9,865 bases of DNA from Hyphomonadaceae bacterium (GCA_003526465.1 DPWD01000016.1:1-9865); one strand, 5' to 3'. Counted from the first letter of the stretch, positions 1 through 6,578 are shown. Notes: a model not told the origin generated them from the sequence alone. Numbers and translations: made by a program.

Positions 1-77
1 TGGCGCGCCCGGAGAGATTCGAACTCCCGACCCCCAGATTCGTAGTCTGGTGCTCTATCCAGCTGAGCTACGGGCGC
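1..77 (-). tRNA. tRNA-Arg, anticodon ACG
   Basis: Read on the minus strand, this is a complete 77-nt tRNA. The 7-bp acceptor stem is GCGCCCG paired with CGGGCGC, the D-arm contains AGCTCAGCTGGATAGAGC, the anticodon stem is CCAGA/TCTGG, and the T-arm holds GTTCGAATC. The seven-base anticodon loop is CTACGAA, giving anticodon ACG, read as arginine; A34 would be edited to inosine by TadA so that the tRNA decodes CGN codons. The 3' CCA is encoded (TGG at positions 1-3 on the plus strand). The gene starts exactly at the window edge and appears complete. Confidence 0.97.
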
Positions 78-87
78 GAGGTTGGGG

Positions 88-116
88 TGCATAGACGCAG
101 GCGCTAACGCTTGCAA
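88..116 (-). promoter_or_regulatory. Probable promoter of tRNA-Arg
   Basis: On the minus strand there is a -35-like TTGCAA (111-116), a 17-bp spacer and a -10-like TATGCA (88-93). This places transcription start around 81, a few bases before the mature tRNA 5' end at 77. The -35 lies inside a 12-bp perfect palindrome, CGCTTGCAAGCG (108-119). The spacing is ideal for a housekeeping sigma factor, but the -10 match is only moderate. Confidence 0.5.
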
Positions 117-362
117 GCGCGTGTCTTTGGCTCAGCACGTTCGCTGCCTGAGTTGCTGGGCCGTGAGGCGGCTGGCGCACTACCTCCACCTTGCCCCGAT
201 TCGAGCGGTCACCACCCCGCGGACCGACGGGCGGGGTCTAAGAACCTCCGGTTCGGAGCATTTGGCGGCGGGCATGTGACGGCGGGATCGGGGTGCGACG
301 GCGCGGTGGTATCAGCTACTGCCGCCTCGGTCCCGGGCCACGCGCGCCCAGCAAAAAATCAT

Positions 363-383
363 TTCAGTTATGCGAAAACTGAA
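363..383. repeat. Short inverted repeat upstream of the DUF465 gene
   Basis: TTCAGTT (363-369) and AACTGAA (377-383) form a perfect 7-bp inverted repeat around a 7-nt AT-rich centre, about 60 bp before the DUF465 start codon. It stands out because the sequence here is much less GC-rich than its surroundings. It could be an operator in the promoter region or a small hairpin in the leader; nothing decides between these. Confidence 0.3.
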
Positions 384-443
384 GACAAGGGCTGGATTCG
401 GCGCCATCCTGAGGGCCGCCATAAACAAGAGGAGGCGCTCCCT

Positions 444-626
444 ATGGCTATCGAGCAGCGGCTACGCGAACTCGACGCCCGGCATCGGGATTTAGACCTA
501 GTCATCGAAAATGAGGCCAAAAGGCCAGCCGTGGATAATGCGCGGCTCTCGGCGATGAAACGCCAAAAACTCAAGATAAAAGAAGAGATTGAAGATATCC
601 GACAGAGGCTTTCGCACCACCATTGA
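444..626 (+). CDS. DUF465 (YdcH-like) small protein
   Basis: A 60-residue charged helical protein. It resembles the DUF465/YdcH family (Pfam PF04325) in length, in the pattern of an N-terminal helix with L-x-x-L-D-x-R-H-x-x-L-D (LRELDARHRDLD at about 7-18), and in a second helix rich in Lys, Arg and Glu ending in KEEIEDIRQRL. The family is widespread in Proteobacteria and mostly of unknown function; the two helices likely form a coiled-coil hairpin in the cytoplasm. I chose the ATG at 444 because GAGGAGG (429-435) lies 8 nt upstream and because family members are about 60-75 residues. The upstream extension back to 111 has no family resemblance. The protein ends in three histidines. The following gene, xseA, lies 130 bp away and probably has its own start signals. 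Confidence 0.8.
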   Translation: MAIEQRLRELDARHRDLDLVIENEAKRPAVDNARLSAMKRQKLKIKEEIEDIRQRLSHHH

Positions 627-654
627 GGCGGCGCGAGTGCTTTAGGCGTGCGCG

Positions 655-700
655 CGGGGGCGTCTAATCTCCGTGCTGCGGGCGCGCGTTTGTGCCCCCG
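655..700. other. Potential hairpin between the DUF465 gene and xseA
   Basis: CGGGGGC (655-661) and GCCCCCG (694-700) are perfect complements separated by 32 nt. No T-run follows on either strand, so this is not a typical intrinsic terminator. In DNA this GC-rich a 7-bp match is weak evidence. The rest of the 627-756 gap shows no gene. Confidence 0.2.
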
Positions 701-756
701 GGTCGAGCGCTTCGCTAGGCGGTCGCGCGCCGGGTACAAAGCGTGTACGCTGAATC

Positions 757-2187
757 ATGGCCGAATCTGCATCCGCGCCCGCCGTCTCGCACTTGCCCAA
801 CCTGCCTGAGCTGACCGTTTCGGAGCTGGCGCAGGCGGTCAAGCGCGCGGTGGAGCGCGACTTCGACCAAGTTCGCGTTCGCGGCGAGTTAGGCCGCGTG
901 CTGATCGCGAAGTCGGGCCACCTCTATGTGGATTTGAAGGATGCCGACGCCACCATCGCAACGGTGATGTGGAAGGCCAATGTCGCGGCGTTGAACTTCA
1001 AGCCGGAGGAGGGCCTGGAGGTCGTCGTCGAGGGTCGGCTCTCCACCTATCCGGGGCGCTCGCAATACCAGCTGATCGCCGAGCGTATGGCGCCGGCGGG
1101 CGTCGGCGCCTTGCTGGCGCAGCTGGAGAAGCTGAAGGCGCGCCTCGGCGCCGAGGGCCTGTTCGCGCCGGGGCGGAAGAAACCCATCCCGTACCTGCCG
1201 CGCGTCATCGGCGTGGTTACCTCGCCGACCGGCGCGGTGATACGCGACATTCTCCATCGCTTGGGAGAACGCTTTCCACGGCGCGTGTTGTTGTGGCCAG
1301 TGCTGGTGCAGGGACCGGAGGCGGCGGGGCAGGTGGCGCGCGCGATACGCGGCTTCAATGCTTTGCAGGGCGCGCTCAGGCCGGATGTGCTGATCGTGGC
1401 CCGCGGTGGCGGCTCGATCGAGGATTTGTGGGCGTTCAACGAAGAAATTGTCGTCCGCGCCGCAGCTGAGAGCGCCATTCCGCTGATTAGCGCCGTGGGC
1501 CATGAGACCGACACCACCTTGATCGACTTCGCCTCAGACTTGCGTGCGCCGACGCCGACAGGCGCGGCGGAAAAAGCCGTGCCGGTGCGCGCCGAGTTGA
1601 TCGAGCGGGTCGAGGTGCTGGAAGGGCGCCTGAAGGGCGGGTTGATTCGCGGGCTTGAGCGGCGGCGCACCGATCTGCGCGCGGCGGGCGCCAGGCTGCC
1701 GCGGCTCGAGACTTTGTTCCAGATTCCGCAACAGCGGTACGACCGAGCCAGCGAGCGCTTGAACGCGGCGCTTGTCGCTAATTCGCGCGCGGCGCAATCC
1801 AAGCTCGACCGAGTTTCTGCAAGGCTTCGCCCGCAAGCGTTGACCCAGGACATTGGCCGCCGCCGCGATTCTCTGGCGCGCTCGGCGGCGCGGCTTGCGC
1901 CAGCGATGAAGCGCACGCTGGAAGCGCATCGCAAACACCTGGATGGCGCCGCGCGCATGCTGGAGAGCCTCTCGCACAAGAGCGTGCTAGCGCGTGGCTT
2001 CGTCCTGGTGCATCGCGAGGACGGCTCGCTGGTGCGCGCTGCGAAGGACCTTTCCCCGGGCGATGCGATCGAACTCACGTTTGCCGACGAAAAGCAGAAG
2101 GCCGTGATCGATCCCGCGCACGGCCCCGAGGCCGCGAAGCCGCGCGCGAAAGCTAAGCCCGGCGGCGACCAGGGGAATTTGTTTTAG
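757..2187 (+). CDS. xseA: Exodeoxyribonuclease VII large subunit
   Basis: This is the catalytic large subunit of exonuclease VII, which with several copies of the small XseB subunit degrades single-stranded DNA to oligonucleotides. The 476 residues fit the family. Residues ~18-115 form the N-terminal OB-fold that binds ssDNA (ELTVSELAQAVKRAVE, VRGELGRVLIAKSGHLYVDLKD). The nuclease domain follows, with PRVIGVVTSPTGAVIRDIL (148-166), the catalytic-region motif ARGGGSIEDLWAFNEE (215-230), and AVGHETDTTLIDFASDLRAPTP (246-267). A long Arg/Leu-rich coiled-coil region (~275-410) carries the small subunits, and the C-terminal segment has the usual LARGFVLV motif. The tail ends in a Lys/Ala/Pro-rich stretch and GNLF. 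No Shine-Dalgarno sequence precedes the ATG; TACGCT at 746-751 could act as a -10, giving a nearly leaderless mRNA. xseB is not in the window. Confidence 0.97.
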   Translation: MAESASAPAVSHLPNLPELTVSELAQAVKRAVERDFDQVRVRGELGRVLIAKSGHLYVDLKDADATIATVMWKANVAALNFKPEEGLEVVVEGRLSTYPGRSQYQLIAERMAPAGVGALLAQLEKLKARLGAEGLFAPGRKKPIPYLPRVIGVVTSPTGAVIRDILHRLGERFPRRVLLWPVLVQGPEAAGQVARAIRGFNALQGALRPDVLIVARGGGSIEDLWAFNEEIVVRAAAESAIPLISAVGHETDTTLIDFASDLRAPTPTGAAEKAVPVRAELIERVEVLEGRLKGGLIRGLERRRTDLRAAGARLPRLETLFQIPQQRYDRASERLNAALVANSRAAQSKLDRVSARLRPQALTQDIGRRRDSLARSAARLAPAMKRTLEAHRKHLDGAARMLESLSHKSVLARGFVLVHREDGSLVRAAKDLSPGDAIELTFADEKQKAVIDPAHGPEAAKPRAKAKPGGDQGNLF

Positions 2188-2266
2188 CGCACCGAAACTT
2201 TCGCTAGCGCGCACGGAAATGGGCGCTGGCAGAGGGCAGCGGCTCAGTATTTTAGGATCGTTGAAC

Positions 2267-3886
2267 ATGCAGGCGGATTTGATCGGCAAACTCGAAGGCG
2301 CGGCGAAATCGGTGGGCGCCTATACCGAGGCTGCCCGCTGCGCTGTGCGTCAATTGGTGTCTAGCGGCAATGGACTCGACCGCAAGGCGCTCGACCGCGA
2401 GCAGCATCTCGTGCATGGCCTTGCCTGGGTCGCCACTTATGCGGAGACGCTGCGCGAGGTAGCCGATTGGGCTCGCGCGCTGGAGGAGAAGAATAGCTTC
2501 GGCGAGGTGGAGCGCCTGCTGGCGACCTTGGTTGCCGCCGAATATTCGGCCCAACTCGCCGGCGGGTTGCCGATGACGCAGGTCGAGAGCATCCGCCCTT
2601 CCCATTTTGGAATTGAGGCGCCGGCGATTGCGCTGACGGCGACGCAGGCGGAGAAAACGCGGCTTGCGGAGTTACTACGCGATGACCGCGGGCGCGCCAC
2701 GTTGGAGAACACCGGGCTCGACGCGGATCTGGATATGATCCGCGATCAGTTCCGCAAGTTCGCCGACGCCGAAGTGATCCCACACGCCCATGGCTGGCAT
2801 TTGCGTGACGAACTCATTCCGCTTGAGATCGTCGAGCATATGGGCGCGCTCGGCGTGTTCGGGCTCACCATCCCCGAGGAATTCGGCGGCGCGGGGCTCG
2901 GCAAGACAGCGATGTGCGTGGTCAGCGAGGAACTCTCGCGCGGTTATATCGGCGTGGGCTCGCTTGGCACGCGCTCTGAAATCGCCGCCGAGCTGATCAT
3001 GAGCGGCGGCACGGAAGAACAGAAGGCGCATTGGCTGCCAAAGATAGCGTCGGGCGAAATTCTGCCCACCGCGGTGTTTACAGAGCCCAATACCGGCTCC
3101 GATCTCGCCAGCTTGAAAACACGCGCGGCCCGCGAGGGAGACGCCTACGTCGTCACCGGCGCGAAGACCTGGATCACCCACGCCGCGCGCGCCGATTTGA
3201 TGACGCTATTGGTGCGCACCGATGCGGCGTCGAGCGATCATCGCGGGCTTTCCATGCTGCTCGCGGAAAAGCCGCGCGGGAGCGAGGGCGAACCCTTTCC
3301 CGCGCCTGGCATGTCGGGCGGCGAGATCGCGGTGCTCGGTTATCGCGGCATGAAGGAGTACGAAATCGGCTTCGACGGTTTCCGTGTTTCCGCCGCCAAT
3401 CTGCTTGGCGGCGAGGAGGGGCAGGGCTTCAAGCAATTGATGGCCACGTTTGAGAGTGCGCGCATTCAAACCGCAGCGCGCGCCGTCGGTGTCGCGCAAT
3501 GCGCGCTGGAATTGGGGCTGCAATACGCGCTGGAGCGCAAGCAATTTGGGCAGGAGATTTTCCACTTTCCCCGCGTCGCCAACAAGCTCGCCATGATGGC
3601 CGCCGAAATCATGGCGGCGCGCCAGATCGCTTATTTCGCCGCGCGGCGAAAGGATTCAGGCAAACGCTGCGATCTCGAAGCGGGCATGGCCAAGCTGCTT
3701 GCGGCGCGCGTGGCCTGGGCGGCGGCCGACAACGCGCTGCAAATCCACGGCGGCAACGGCTTTGCGTTGGAGTATCCGATCAGCCGCGTGCTCTGCGACG
3801 CGCGTATCCTCAACATTTTCGAAGGCGCCGGGGAAATCCAGGCGCAGGTGATCGGGCGCAGGCTGTTGGAGGAGGGGCGCAATTAA
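2267..3886 (+). CDS. mcd: Acyl-CoA dehydrogenase, probably (2S)-methylsuccinyl-CoA dehydrogenase of the ethylmalonyl-CoA pathway
   Basis: The 539-residue protein is an FAD-dependent acyl-CoA dehydrogenase with an unusual N-terminal extension of about 150 residues, mostly helical. The ACAD core follows: an N-terminal helical domain (~152-265), the FAD-contact motif TEPNTGSD (272-279), a beta domain with TWITHAARAD (301-310), and a C-terminal helical domain with ERKQFGQE and LQIHGGNGFALEYPISR (491-507). Glu519 in NIFEGAGEIQ occupies the place of the catalytic base of medium-chain-type enzymes. Total length, the extension, and segments such as LSRGYIGVGSLGTRSEIAAE, GMKEYEIGFDGF and ESARIQTAARAVGVAQ match what I remember of Mcd, which oxidises (2S)-methylsuccinyl-CoA to mesaconyl-CoA during acetyl-CoA assimilation. 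Other pathway genes (ccr, ecm, mch) are not in the window. I prefer the ATG at 2267 because AGGA (2254-2257) lies 9 nt upstream; an in-frame ATG at 2219 has no such site. A different long ACAD is the alternative. Confidence 0.82.
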   Translation: MQADLIGKLEGAAKSVGAYTEAARCAVRQLVSSGNGLDRKALDREQHLVHGLAWVATYAETLREVADWARALEEKNSFGEVERLLATLVAAEYSAQLAGGLPMTQVESIRPSHFGIEAPAIALTATQAEKTRLAELLRDDRGRATLENTGLDADLDMIRDQFRKFADAEVIPHAHGWHLRDELIPLEIVEHMGALGVFGLTIPEEFGGAGLGKTAMCVVSEELSRGYIGVGSLGTRSEIAAELIMSGGTEEQKAHWLPKIASGEILPTAVFTEPNTGSDLASLKTRAAREGDAYVVTGAKTWITHAARADLMTLLVRTDAASSDHRGLSMLLAEKPRGSEGEPFPAPGMSGGEIAVLGYRGMKEYEIGFDGFRVSAANLLGGEEGQGFKQLMATFESARIQTAARAVGVAQCALELGLQYALERKQFGQEIFHFPRVANKLAMMAAEIMAARQIAYFAARRKDSGKRCDLEAGMAKLLAARVAWAAADNALQIHGGNGFALEYPISRVLCDARILNIFEGAGEIQAQVIGRRLLEEGRN

Positions 3887-3888
3887 AG

Positions 3889-3978
3889 TATGGACCGCCG
3901 GCGTCTCGCCGGCGCGGCGCCGCCTCATCGGCAACGCGGCGCGTGTTAAAGCTGCCGGCGGGACGCCGGCGGTCCATA
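3889..3978. repeat. Long inverted repeat, REP/MITE-like, between converging genes
   Basis: The left arm (3889-3913) and right arm (3954-3978) are 25 nt each and are reverse complements with a single mismatch (T3906 against G3961). The arms begin with TATGGACCGCCGGCGTC. The 40-nt centre contains a second nested hairpin, GCGCCGC with GCGGCGC. Read through on the minus strand it gives the peptide-like patterns WTAGVPPA and AGETPAVHT, which I recognise from spurious proteins produced by dispersed palindromic repeats in many proteobacterial genomes. It starts 2 nt after the mcd stop codon and ends 14 nt before the stop of the converging membrane-protein gene. It may therefore also act as a bidirectional transcription terminator, although there is no long T-run. 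No target-site duplication is evident. Confidence 0.75.
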
Positions 3979-3992
3979 TTGACGGCGGTGTT

Positions 3993-4586
3993 TTAGAAAC
4001 GGCGCAGCGCGAACATGCCGAGCACGCCACTGCTGACGTCGCCGGACATGAAGCTGTACTCGCCGCGGAAGTCCCAGTTTGCGGCGCGGAAACCGCCGCC
4101 GGCGCCAAACGAGCCGCCGTCGGCGTCGAGATCGGGGGCGCTCACGCCATTGAGTTCGCGCTCGACGGTGAAGCTTGCATAGCCGGCTTTGCCGTGCAGA
4201 TAGCCGCCGCCTTCACCCAGCGGCAGCGTAAGCACCACGTGTGCGCCGATTGGGCCCGCCACGCCGATGTCGAGAGTGGAGCCTCCGCCCTCAAACTCGG
4301 ACTTGGCGCCGCCGAAGCCGGCTTCCGCCTCGACCGCGAAGTATTCGTTGAAGGAATAGCCAATGCGTCCCAAGAACCCTCCAGGCGAGGGCTGGTCGAT
4401 AAACGACACCGGAAGGCCGCTGGCGGCGTCATCCTTGTCGATAAAATAGAGATTGATGCCAGCGCCGGCGTAGAAGCCGGAATCGCCGCTCTCCGTGCTT
4501 GCGCCTTTGTCTTCTTGAGCAAGCGCCGGGGTTGCGACAAGGCCGCTGAGCATGGTCGCGGCCGCAAGGGCTAGGCTTCTTTTCAT
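3993..4586 (-). CDS. Outer-membrane beta-barrel protein (OmpA-like porin fold)
   Basis: The 197-residue protein starts with a clear signal peptide: MKRS, a hydrophobic stretch to residue 18, then TPALA-Q, with cleavage probably after Ala23. The mature part alternates glycine/aromatic-rich amphipathic strands, typical of the small OMP beta-barrel family (YAGAGINLYFID, GGFLGRIGYSF, FAVEAEAGFGG, GAHVVLTLPLG, YLHGKAGYASF, AANWDFRGEYSFMSG). It ends in Arg-Arg-Phe, a terminal aromatic of the kind the BAM machinery recognises. The likely place is the outer membrane; substrate or role cannot be read. I chose ATG 4586 over the in-frame start at 4619 because GGGGGAG lies directly before it and the signal peptide begins there. 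The gene converges on mcd and diverges from the small lipoprotein genes. Confidence 0.85.
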   Translation of the reverse strand: MKRSLALAAATMLSGLVATPALAQEDKGASTESGDSGFYAGAGINLYFIDKDDAASGLPVSFIDQPSPGGFLGRIGYSFNEYFAVEAEAGFGGAKSEFEGGGSTLDIGVAGPIGAHVVLTLPLGEGGGYLHGKAGYASFTVERELNGVSAPDLDADGGSFGAGGGFRAANWDFRGEYSFMSGDVSSGVLGMFALRRF

Positions 4587-4600
4587 GAACTCCCCCACCG

Positions 4601-4617
4601 GGCGGCACAATGCCGCC
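4601..4617 (-). promoter_or_regulatory. Perfect hairpin in the 5' UTR of the outer-membrane protein gene
   Basis: GGCGGCA (4601-4607), CAA, TGCCGCC (4611-4617) is a perfect 7-bp stem with a 3-nt loop. In the mRNA from the promoter at 4631-4659 it would start about 7 nt after the transcription start and end 4 nt before the Shine-Dalgarno sequence. A 5'-terminal stem like this could stabilise the transcript, as known for E. coli ompA, or affect ribosome access. As DNA it could also be an operator. Confidence 0.5.
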
Positions 4618-4630
4618 ATCTAAGCGCCGT

Positions 4631-4659
4631 TATTAACATCGGGACTGTAACAATCTCAA
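4631..4659 (-). promoter_or_regulatory. Promoter of the outer-membrane protein gene
   Basis: On the minus strand TTGAGA (4654-4659), a 17-bp spacer and TTAATA (4631-4636) make a good sigma-70-type promoter. It predicts a start near 4624 and a leader of about 38 nt before ATG 4586. The AT-rich character contrasts with the surrounding GC-rich DNA, which supports it. Confidence 0.6.
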
Positions 4660-4728
4660 GACACAGTGCGCCGCAATGCCGACTCTTTGTATTGTGCACG
4701 TGCGAACAAGTCTGGGCGGAGAGAGCGA

Positions 4729-5022
4729 GTGCATCTGAGGTTTATTCTTGCGGCGCTATTGCTTGTGGGCGCGTGCCAGCGCGGCCCTGAGAAGGCTGCT
4801 TACGCGCCGAGCACCGAGGCTAATTTCGTGCGCGCATGCGAGGCCCAGGGCACTGCGCAAGCGGTTTGCGCCTGCACCTGGCAGAAAATTAGCGCCAGCG
4901 TCGCCAGCGAAGAGTTCGCTGCGTTCGAACGCCTGCCGGCGAGCGCGCGCGCTAACCATGCGCTGCAAGCGCGGATCACGCGCTTCGCTCAAGATTGCCA
5001 GCGTTATCCGGCGACGCCTTAA
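4729..5022 (+). CDS. Small Cys-containing lipoprotein, first of a tandem pair
   Basis: I do not recognise a named family. From the GTG at 4729 the 97-residue product has a short lipoprotein signal (VHLRFILAALLLVGAC): the lipobox LVGAC predicts lipidation of Cys16 and anchoring to a membrane facing the periplasm. The mature part has F-x-x-x-C-x9-C-x-C-T-W (residues ~33-50), then an acidic/aromatic helix (SEEFAAFERL) and a last Cys near the end. That makes four cysteines that could form two disulfides or hold a ligand. The GTG start is chosen because GGAGAG lies just upstream and because the signal peptide then begins immediately; an upstream ATG at 4666 would put 21 polar residues before it. 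A paralogue follows 64 bp downstream, so the two may be co-transcribed. Confidence 0.68.
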   Translation: MHLRFILAALLLVGACQRGPEKAAYAPSTEANFVRACEAQGTAQAVCACTWQKISASVASEEFAAFERLPASARANHALQARITRFAQDCQRYPATP

Positions 5023-5086
5023 ACACGTTTGCGCGGCGAGTTCTTAACTCTGATTAGGTAAGATCGGTCCGGTTCAGGAGGGCGCC

Positions 5087-5359
5087 ATGCGTTTGGGCCT
5101 CATCATCGTGCTGGGAAGTATAGCCTTGGCGGCGTGCGGGCAGGGTGCTCCAAACGCCTACCCGCAAGAGGCCAGGACGCACTTCGAATCCACCTGTCCG
5201 CCGGAAAGCGAAGTGTGCGTCTGCACCTGGGAGCGGATCACACGCGCGATGCCTTACGAAGAATACGAAGCAGCCCTCGCGCGCATGCGCGAACGGGGGC
5301 TGATGGACCCCCGTGTCACGCGCGCGCGTGGTTGGTGCCTGGAGCATCACGAAAGCTGA
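5087..5359 (+). CDS. Small Cys-containing lipoprotein, second of a tandem pair
   Basis: A 90-residue product with signal MRLGLIIVLGSIALAAC and lipobox ALAAC (Cys17). The mature part mirrors the preceding protein: a Tyr-Pro start, F-x-x-x-C-x6-C-x-C-T-W-x-x-I (residues ~33-50), EEYEAAL in place of EEFAAFE, then R-x-T-R-A and a final Cys near the end. The C-x-C-T-W core and the spacing to the EE(F/Y) helix are the same, so I infer a tandem duplication followed by divergence. AGGAGG (5076-5081) lies 5 nt before the ATG, the strongest ribosome-binding site in the window. The gene converges on recR with 40 bp between stop codons. Function is unknown; disulfide-bonded periplasmic lipoproteins are a reasonable picture. 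Confidence 0.75.
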   Translation: MRLGLIIVLGSIALAACGQGAPNAYPQEARTHFESTCPPESEVCVCTWERITRAMPYEEYEAALARMRERGLMDPRVTRARGWCLEHHES

Positions 5360-5399
5360 TGCGCGTCAGCTCTTCTTCTTGAACAGCGCGCCGTCGCGA

Positions 5400-6011
5400 T
5401 TAAGTCGCCCGCCGGCTCTGCAGCGCCGCGAACAGGGTGCCGTCGTCCAAAAGATCAAGCTCACCGCCAACCGGAACGCCGTGCGAGAGGCGGCTGATGG
5501 TGAGATTGAGCGAACCCAGGCGCTCGGCCAGGTAGTGCGCGGTGGTTTGGCCGTCGACGGTGGCGGCAAGCGCCAGGATCACTTCGCGCACGCCAGGCGC
5601 GGAGGCGCGCTCGATCAACTTGGGGATGCGCAAATCCTCGGGCCGCACGCCATCAAGCGCGGAGAGCACCCCGCCGAGCACATGGTAGCGGCCCTTGAAT
5701 GCACCCGCGCGCTCCAGCGCCCACACGTCGCCCACTTCGGCGACCACGCAGATGAGCCCATCGTCGCGATCGTGTGCGCTGCACAACGCGCACGGATCGG
5801 CCGTGTCGAGCGCACCGCAATTGGAGCACGCGCGCACTTTCTCCGCGGCGTCCGCAAGCGCTGCCGCGAGCGGGACCATGAGCTGGTCCTTCTTTTTCAG
5901 AAGCTGCAAAGCCGCCCGCCGCGCCGAACGCGGGCCGAGACCCGGCACTTTCGCGAGGAGAGATATAAGCGCCTCGATCTCGGGGGCTGCGGTGGCGGAG
6001 CGGGTGCGCAT
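5400..6011 (-). CDS. recR: Recombination mediator protein RecR
   Basis: RecR works with RecF and RecO to load RecA on SSB-coated DNA at gaps. The 203-residue protein has the full family layout: a helix-hairpin-helix ([24 protein letters not shown], ~15-38), a four-cysteine zinc site (Cys62, Cys65, Cys74, Cys77 in [16 protein letters not shown]), and a Toprim domain beginning [14 protein letters not shown] (~87-100). It closes with [18 protein letters not shown] prefer ATG 6011 because it gives the normal length; a TTG in frame at 6035 lies inside the upstream toxin gene. No good Shine-Dalgarno is seen for either. recR normally follows ybaB directly, but here a toxin-antitoxin pair stands before it, with only 10 nt between the toxin stop and this start. 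Translation and transcription are therefore probably coupled to that operon. Confidence 0.95.
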   Translation of the reverse strand: MRTRSATAAPEIEALISLLAKVPGLGPRSARRAALQLLKKKDQLMVPLAAALADAAEKVRACSNCGALDTADPCALCSAHDRDDGLICVVAEVGDVWALERAGAFKGRYHVLGGVLSALDGVRPEDLRIPKLIERASAPGVREVILALAATVDGQTTAHYLAERLGSLNLTISRLSHGVPVGGELDLLDDGTLFAALQSRRAT

Positions 6012-6021
6012 CAGGGGGGCG

Positions 6022-6324
6022 CTAGATCTCTTCAAATTTGACGGCGTCGAGCAGGCAGCGTTGATCGACGACGCGAACTATGACGATGGCATCTGAATCT
6101 ATCTTGTATAGCACCAGGTATCGATCGACTGAGAACTTTCTGGCATCCGGCGCCATGCGAGGAAAAGGCGGTCCAAGTTGGGGAAAGCGGGTTAGTCGTT
6201 TGCAAGCCACGTGAATACGGTCAAGCGTCCGATCACCCAGTTCGGGCCGCTCTCGTCCGCGCCAAGCCCAGATATCCAAGAGGTCGCGCCGCGCGGCGTT
6301 GCTCCAGCGCAGTTCCAGGGTCAC
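6022..6324 (-). CDS. parE: RelE/ParE-family toxin
   Basis: The 100-residue protein matches the ParE branch of the RelE/ParE toxin fold: N-terminal strand [21 protein letters not shown], two helices (residues ~8-45), the motif [10 protein letters not shown] (~46-55), then the beta sheet with [17 protein letters not shown] (60-76) and [10 protein letters not shown]. ParE toxins of characterised systems inhibit DNA gyrase, while RelE relatives cut mRNA; which applies here cannot be read from sequence. It starts with GTG and overlaps the antitoxin stop by 4 nt (GTGA), the usual arrangement of antitoxin first and toxin second. Nothing suggests truncation. It ends 10 nt before the recR start. Confidence 0.85.
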   Translation of the reverse strand: MTLELRWSNAARRDLLDIWAWRGRERPELGDRTLDRIHVACKRLTRFPQLGPPFPRMAPDARKFSVDRYLVLYKIDSDAIVIVRVVDQRCLLDAVKFEEI

Positions 6325-6578
6325 GGCGCGCGGGCGGCCGCGCGCGCTTCGGCCTTCAAGGCGCCGAAATCCAGCCCCCCGGCATCACCGCTCTCCAACC
6401 CTTCTCTCCAAAGCCGCCGCAATGCTTCATCGGGAAGGTGGGTCAGCGCTCGGTCTGCGAGCCAAGCATCGACCGCGCTATCGACCGCATCCTGCACCGA
6501 CTCGGCGCCTCCAGCAGACACCGCCGCCAGCAAAGCCGCAGTGCGGGATTCATCCACTTTGACCAAGGTTTCGCTCAT
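6321..6578 (-). CDS. parD: ParD-like antitoxin (ribbon-helix-helix)
   Basis: The 85-residue protein has a predicted ribbon-helix-helix DNA-binding N-terminus (SETLVKVDESRTAALLAAV as the strand and first helix, then SVQDAVDSAVDAWLADR). Its C-terminal tail, LRRLWREGLESGDAGGLDFGALKAEAR, resembles the ParD segment that wraps and neutralises ParE. I chose ATG 6578 because the RHH strand begins immediately after it. In-frame starts at 6593 (ATG) and 6611 (TTG) add residues with no family resemblance, and a promoter can be drawn that makes a nearly leaderless message at 6578. The start codon lies at the centre of a 20-bp palindrome, consistent with the autorepression known for ParD-ParE complexes. 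Sequence similarity to the ParD family is moderate; context makes the call firm. Confidence 0.8.
   Translation of the reverse strand: MSETLVKVDESRTAALLAAVSAGGAESVQDAVDSAVDAWLADRALTHLPDEALRRLWREGLESGDAGGLDFGALKAEARAAARAP

Larger units (their letters stand above)
78..443. other. 366-bp gap without a convincing protein gene; possible structured RNA at about 120-360
   Basis: The reading frame of the following small gene stays open back to 111, but its translation (Gly/Ala/Pro/His/Arg-rich, no recognisable fold) and the strong ribosome-binding site at the internal ATG argue that this part is not translated. What I do see is nested complementarity on the plus strand: TTGCTGGGC (153-161) with GCCCAGCAA (346-354), GAGGCGGC (165-172) with GCCGCCTC (321-328), CCACC (186-190) with GGTGG (305-309), and local hairpins ACCCCGC/GCGGGGT (214-220/231-237) and CTCCG/CGGAG (246-250/254-258). 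Together these form one long irregular stem with side hairpins. A structured ncRNA of roughly 200-250 nt (6S-like in general shape) is possible, but I do not recognise any family motif. Chance pairing in GC-rich DNA is the alternative. Confidence 0.25.

Noticed and set aside
111..626. 171-residue reading frame containing the DUF465 protein as its C-terminus
   Set aside because: The first 111 residues have no family-like sequence, the only good ribosome-binding site is before the ATG at 444, and DUF465 proteins are about 60-75 residues.
1047..2078. 343-residue minus-strand reading frame opposite xseA
   Set aside because: Ser/Arg-rich translation typical of antisense frames in GC-rich genes; xseA on the other strand is unmistakable.
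6012..6035. TTG start for recR inside parE
   Set aside because: It adds eight residues not typical of RecR; ATG 6011 gives the usual length. It cannot be fully excluded because neither start has a good ribosome-binding site.
5313..6041. 242-residue plus-strand frame opposite recR
   Set aside because: Antisense shadow of a certain recR gene, with no domain or ribosome-binding site.
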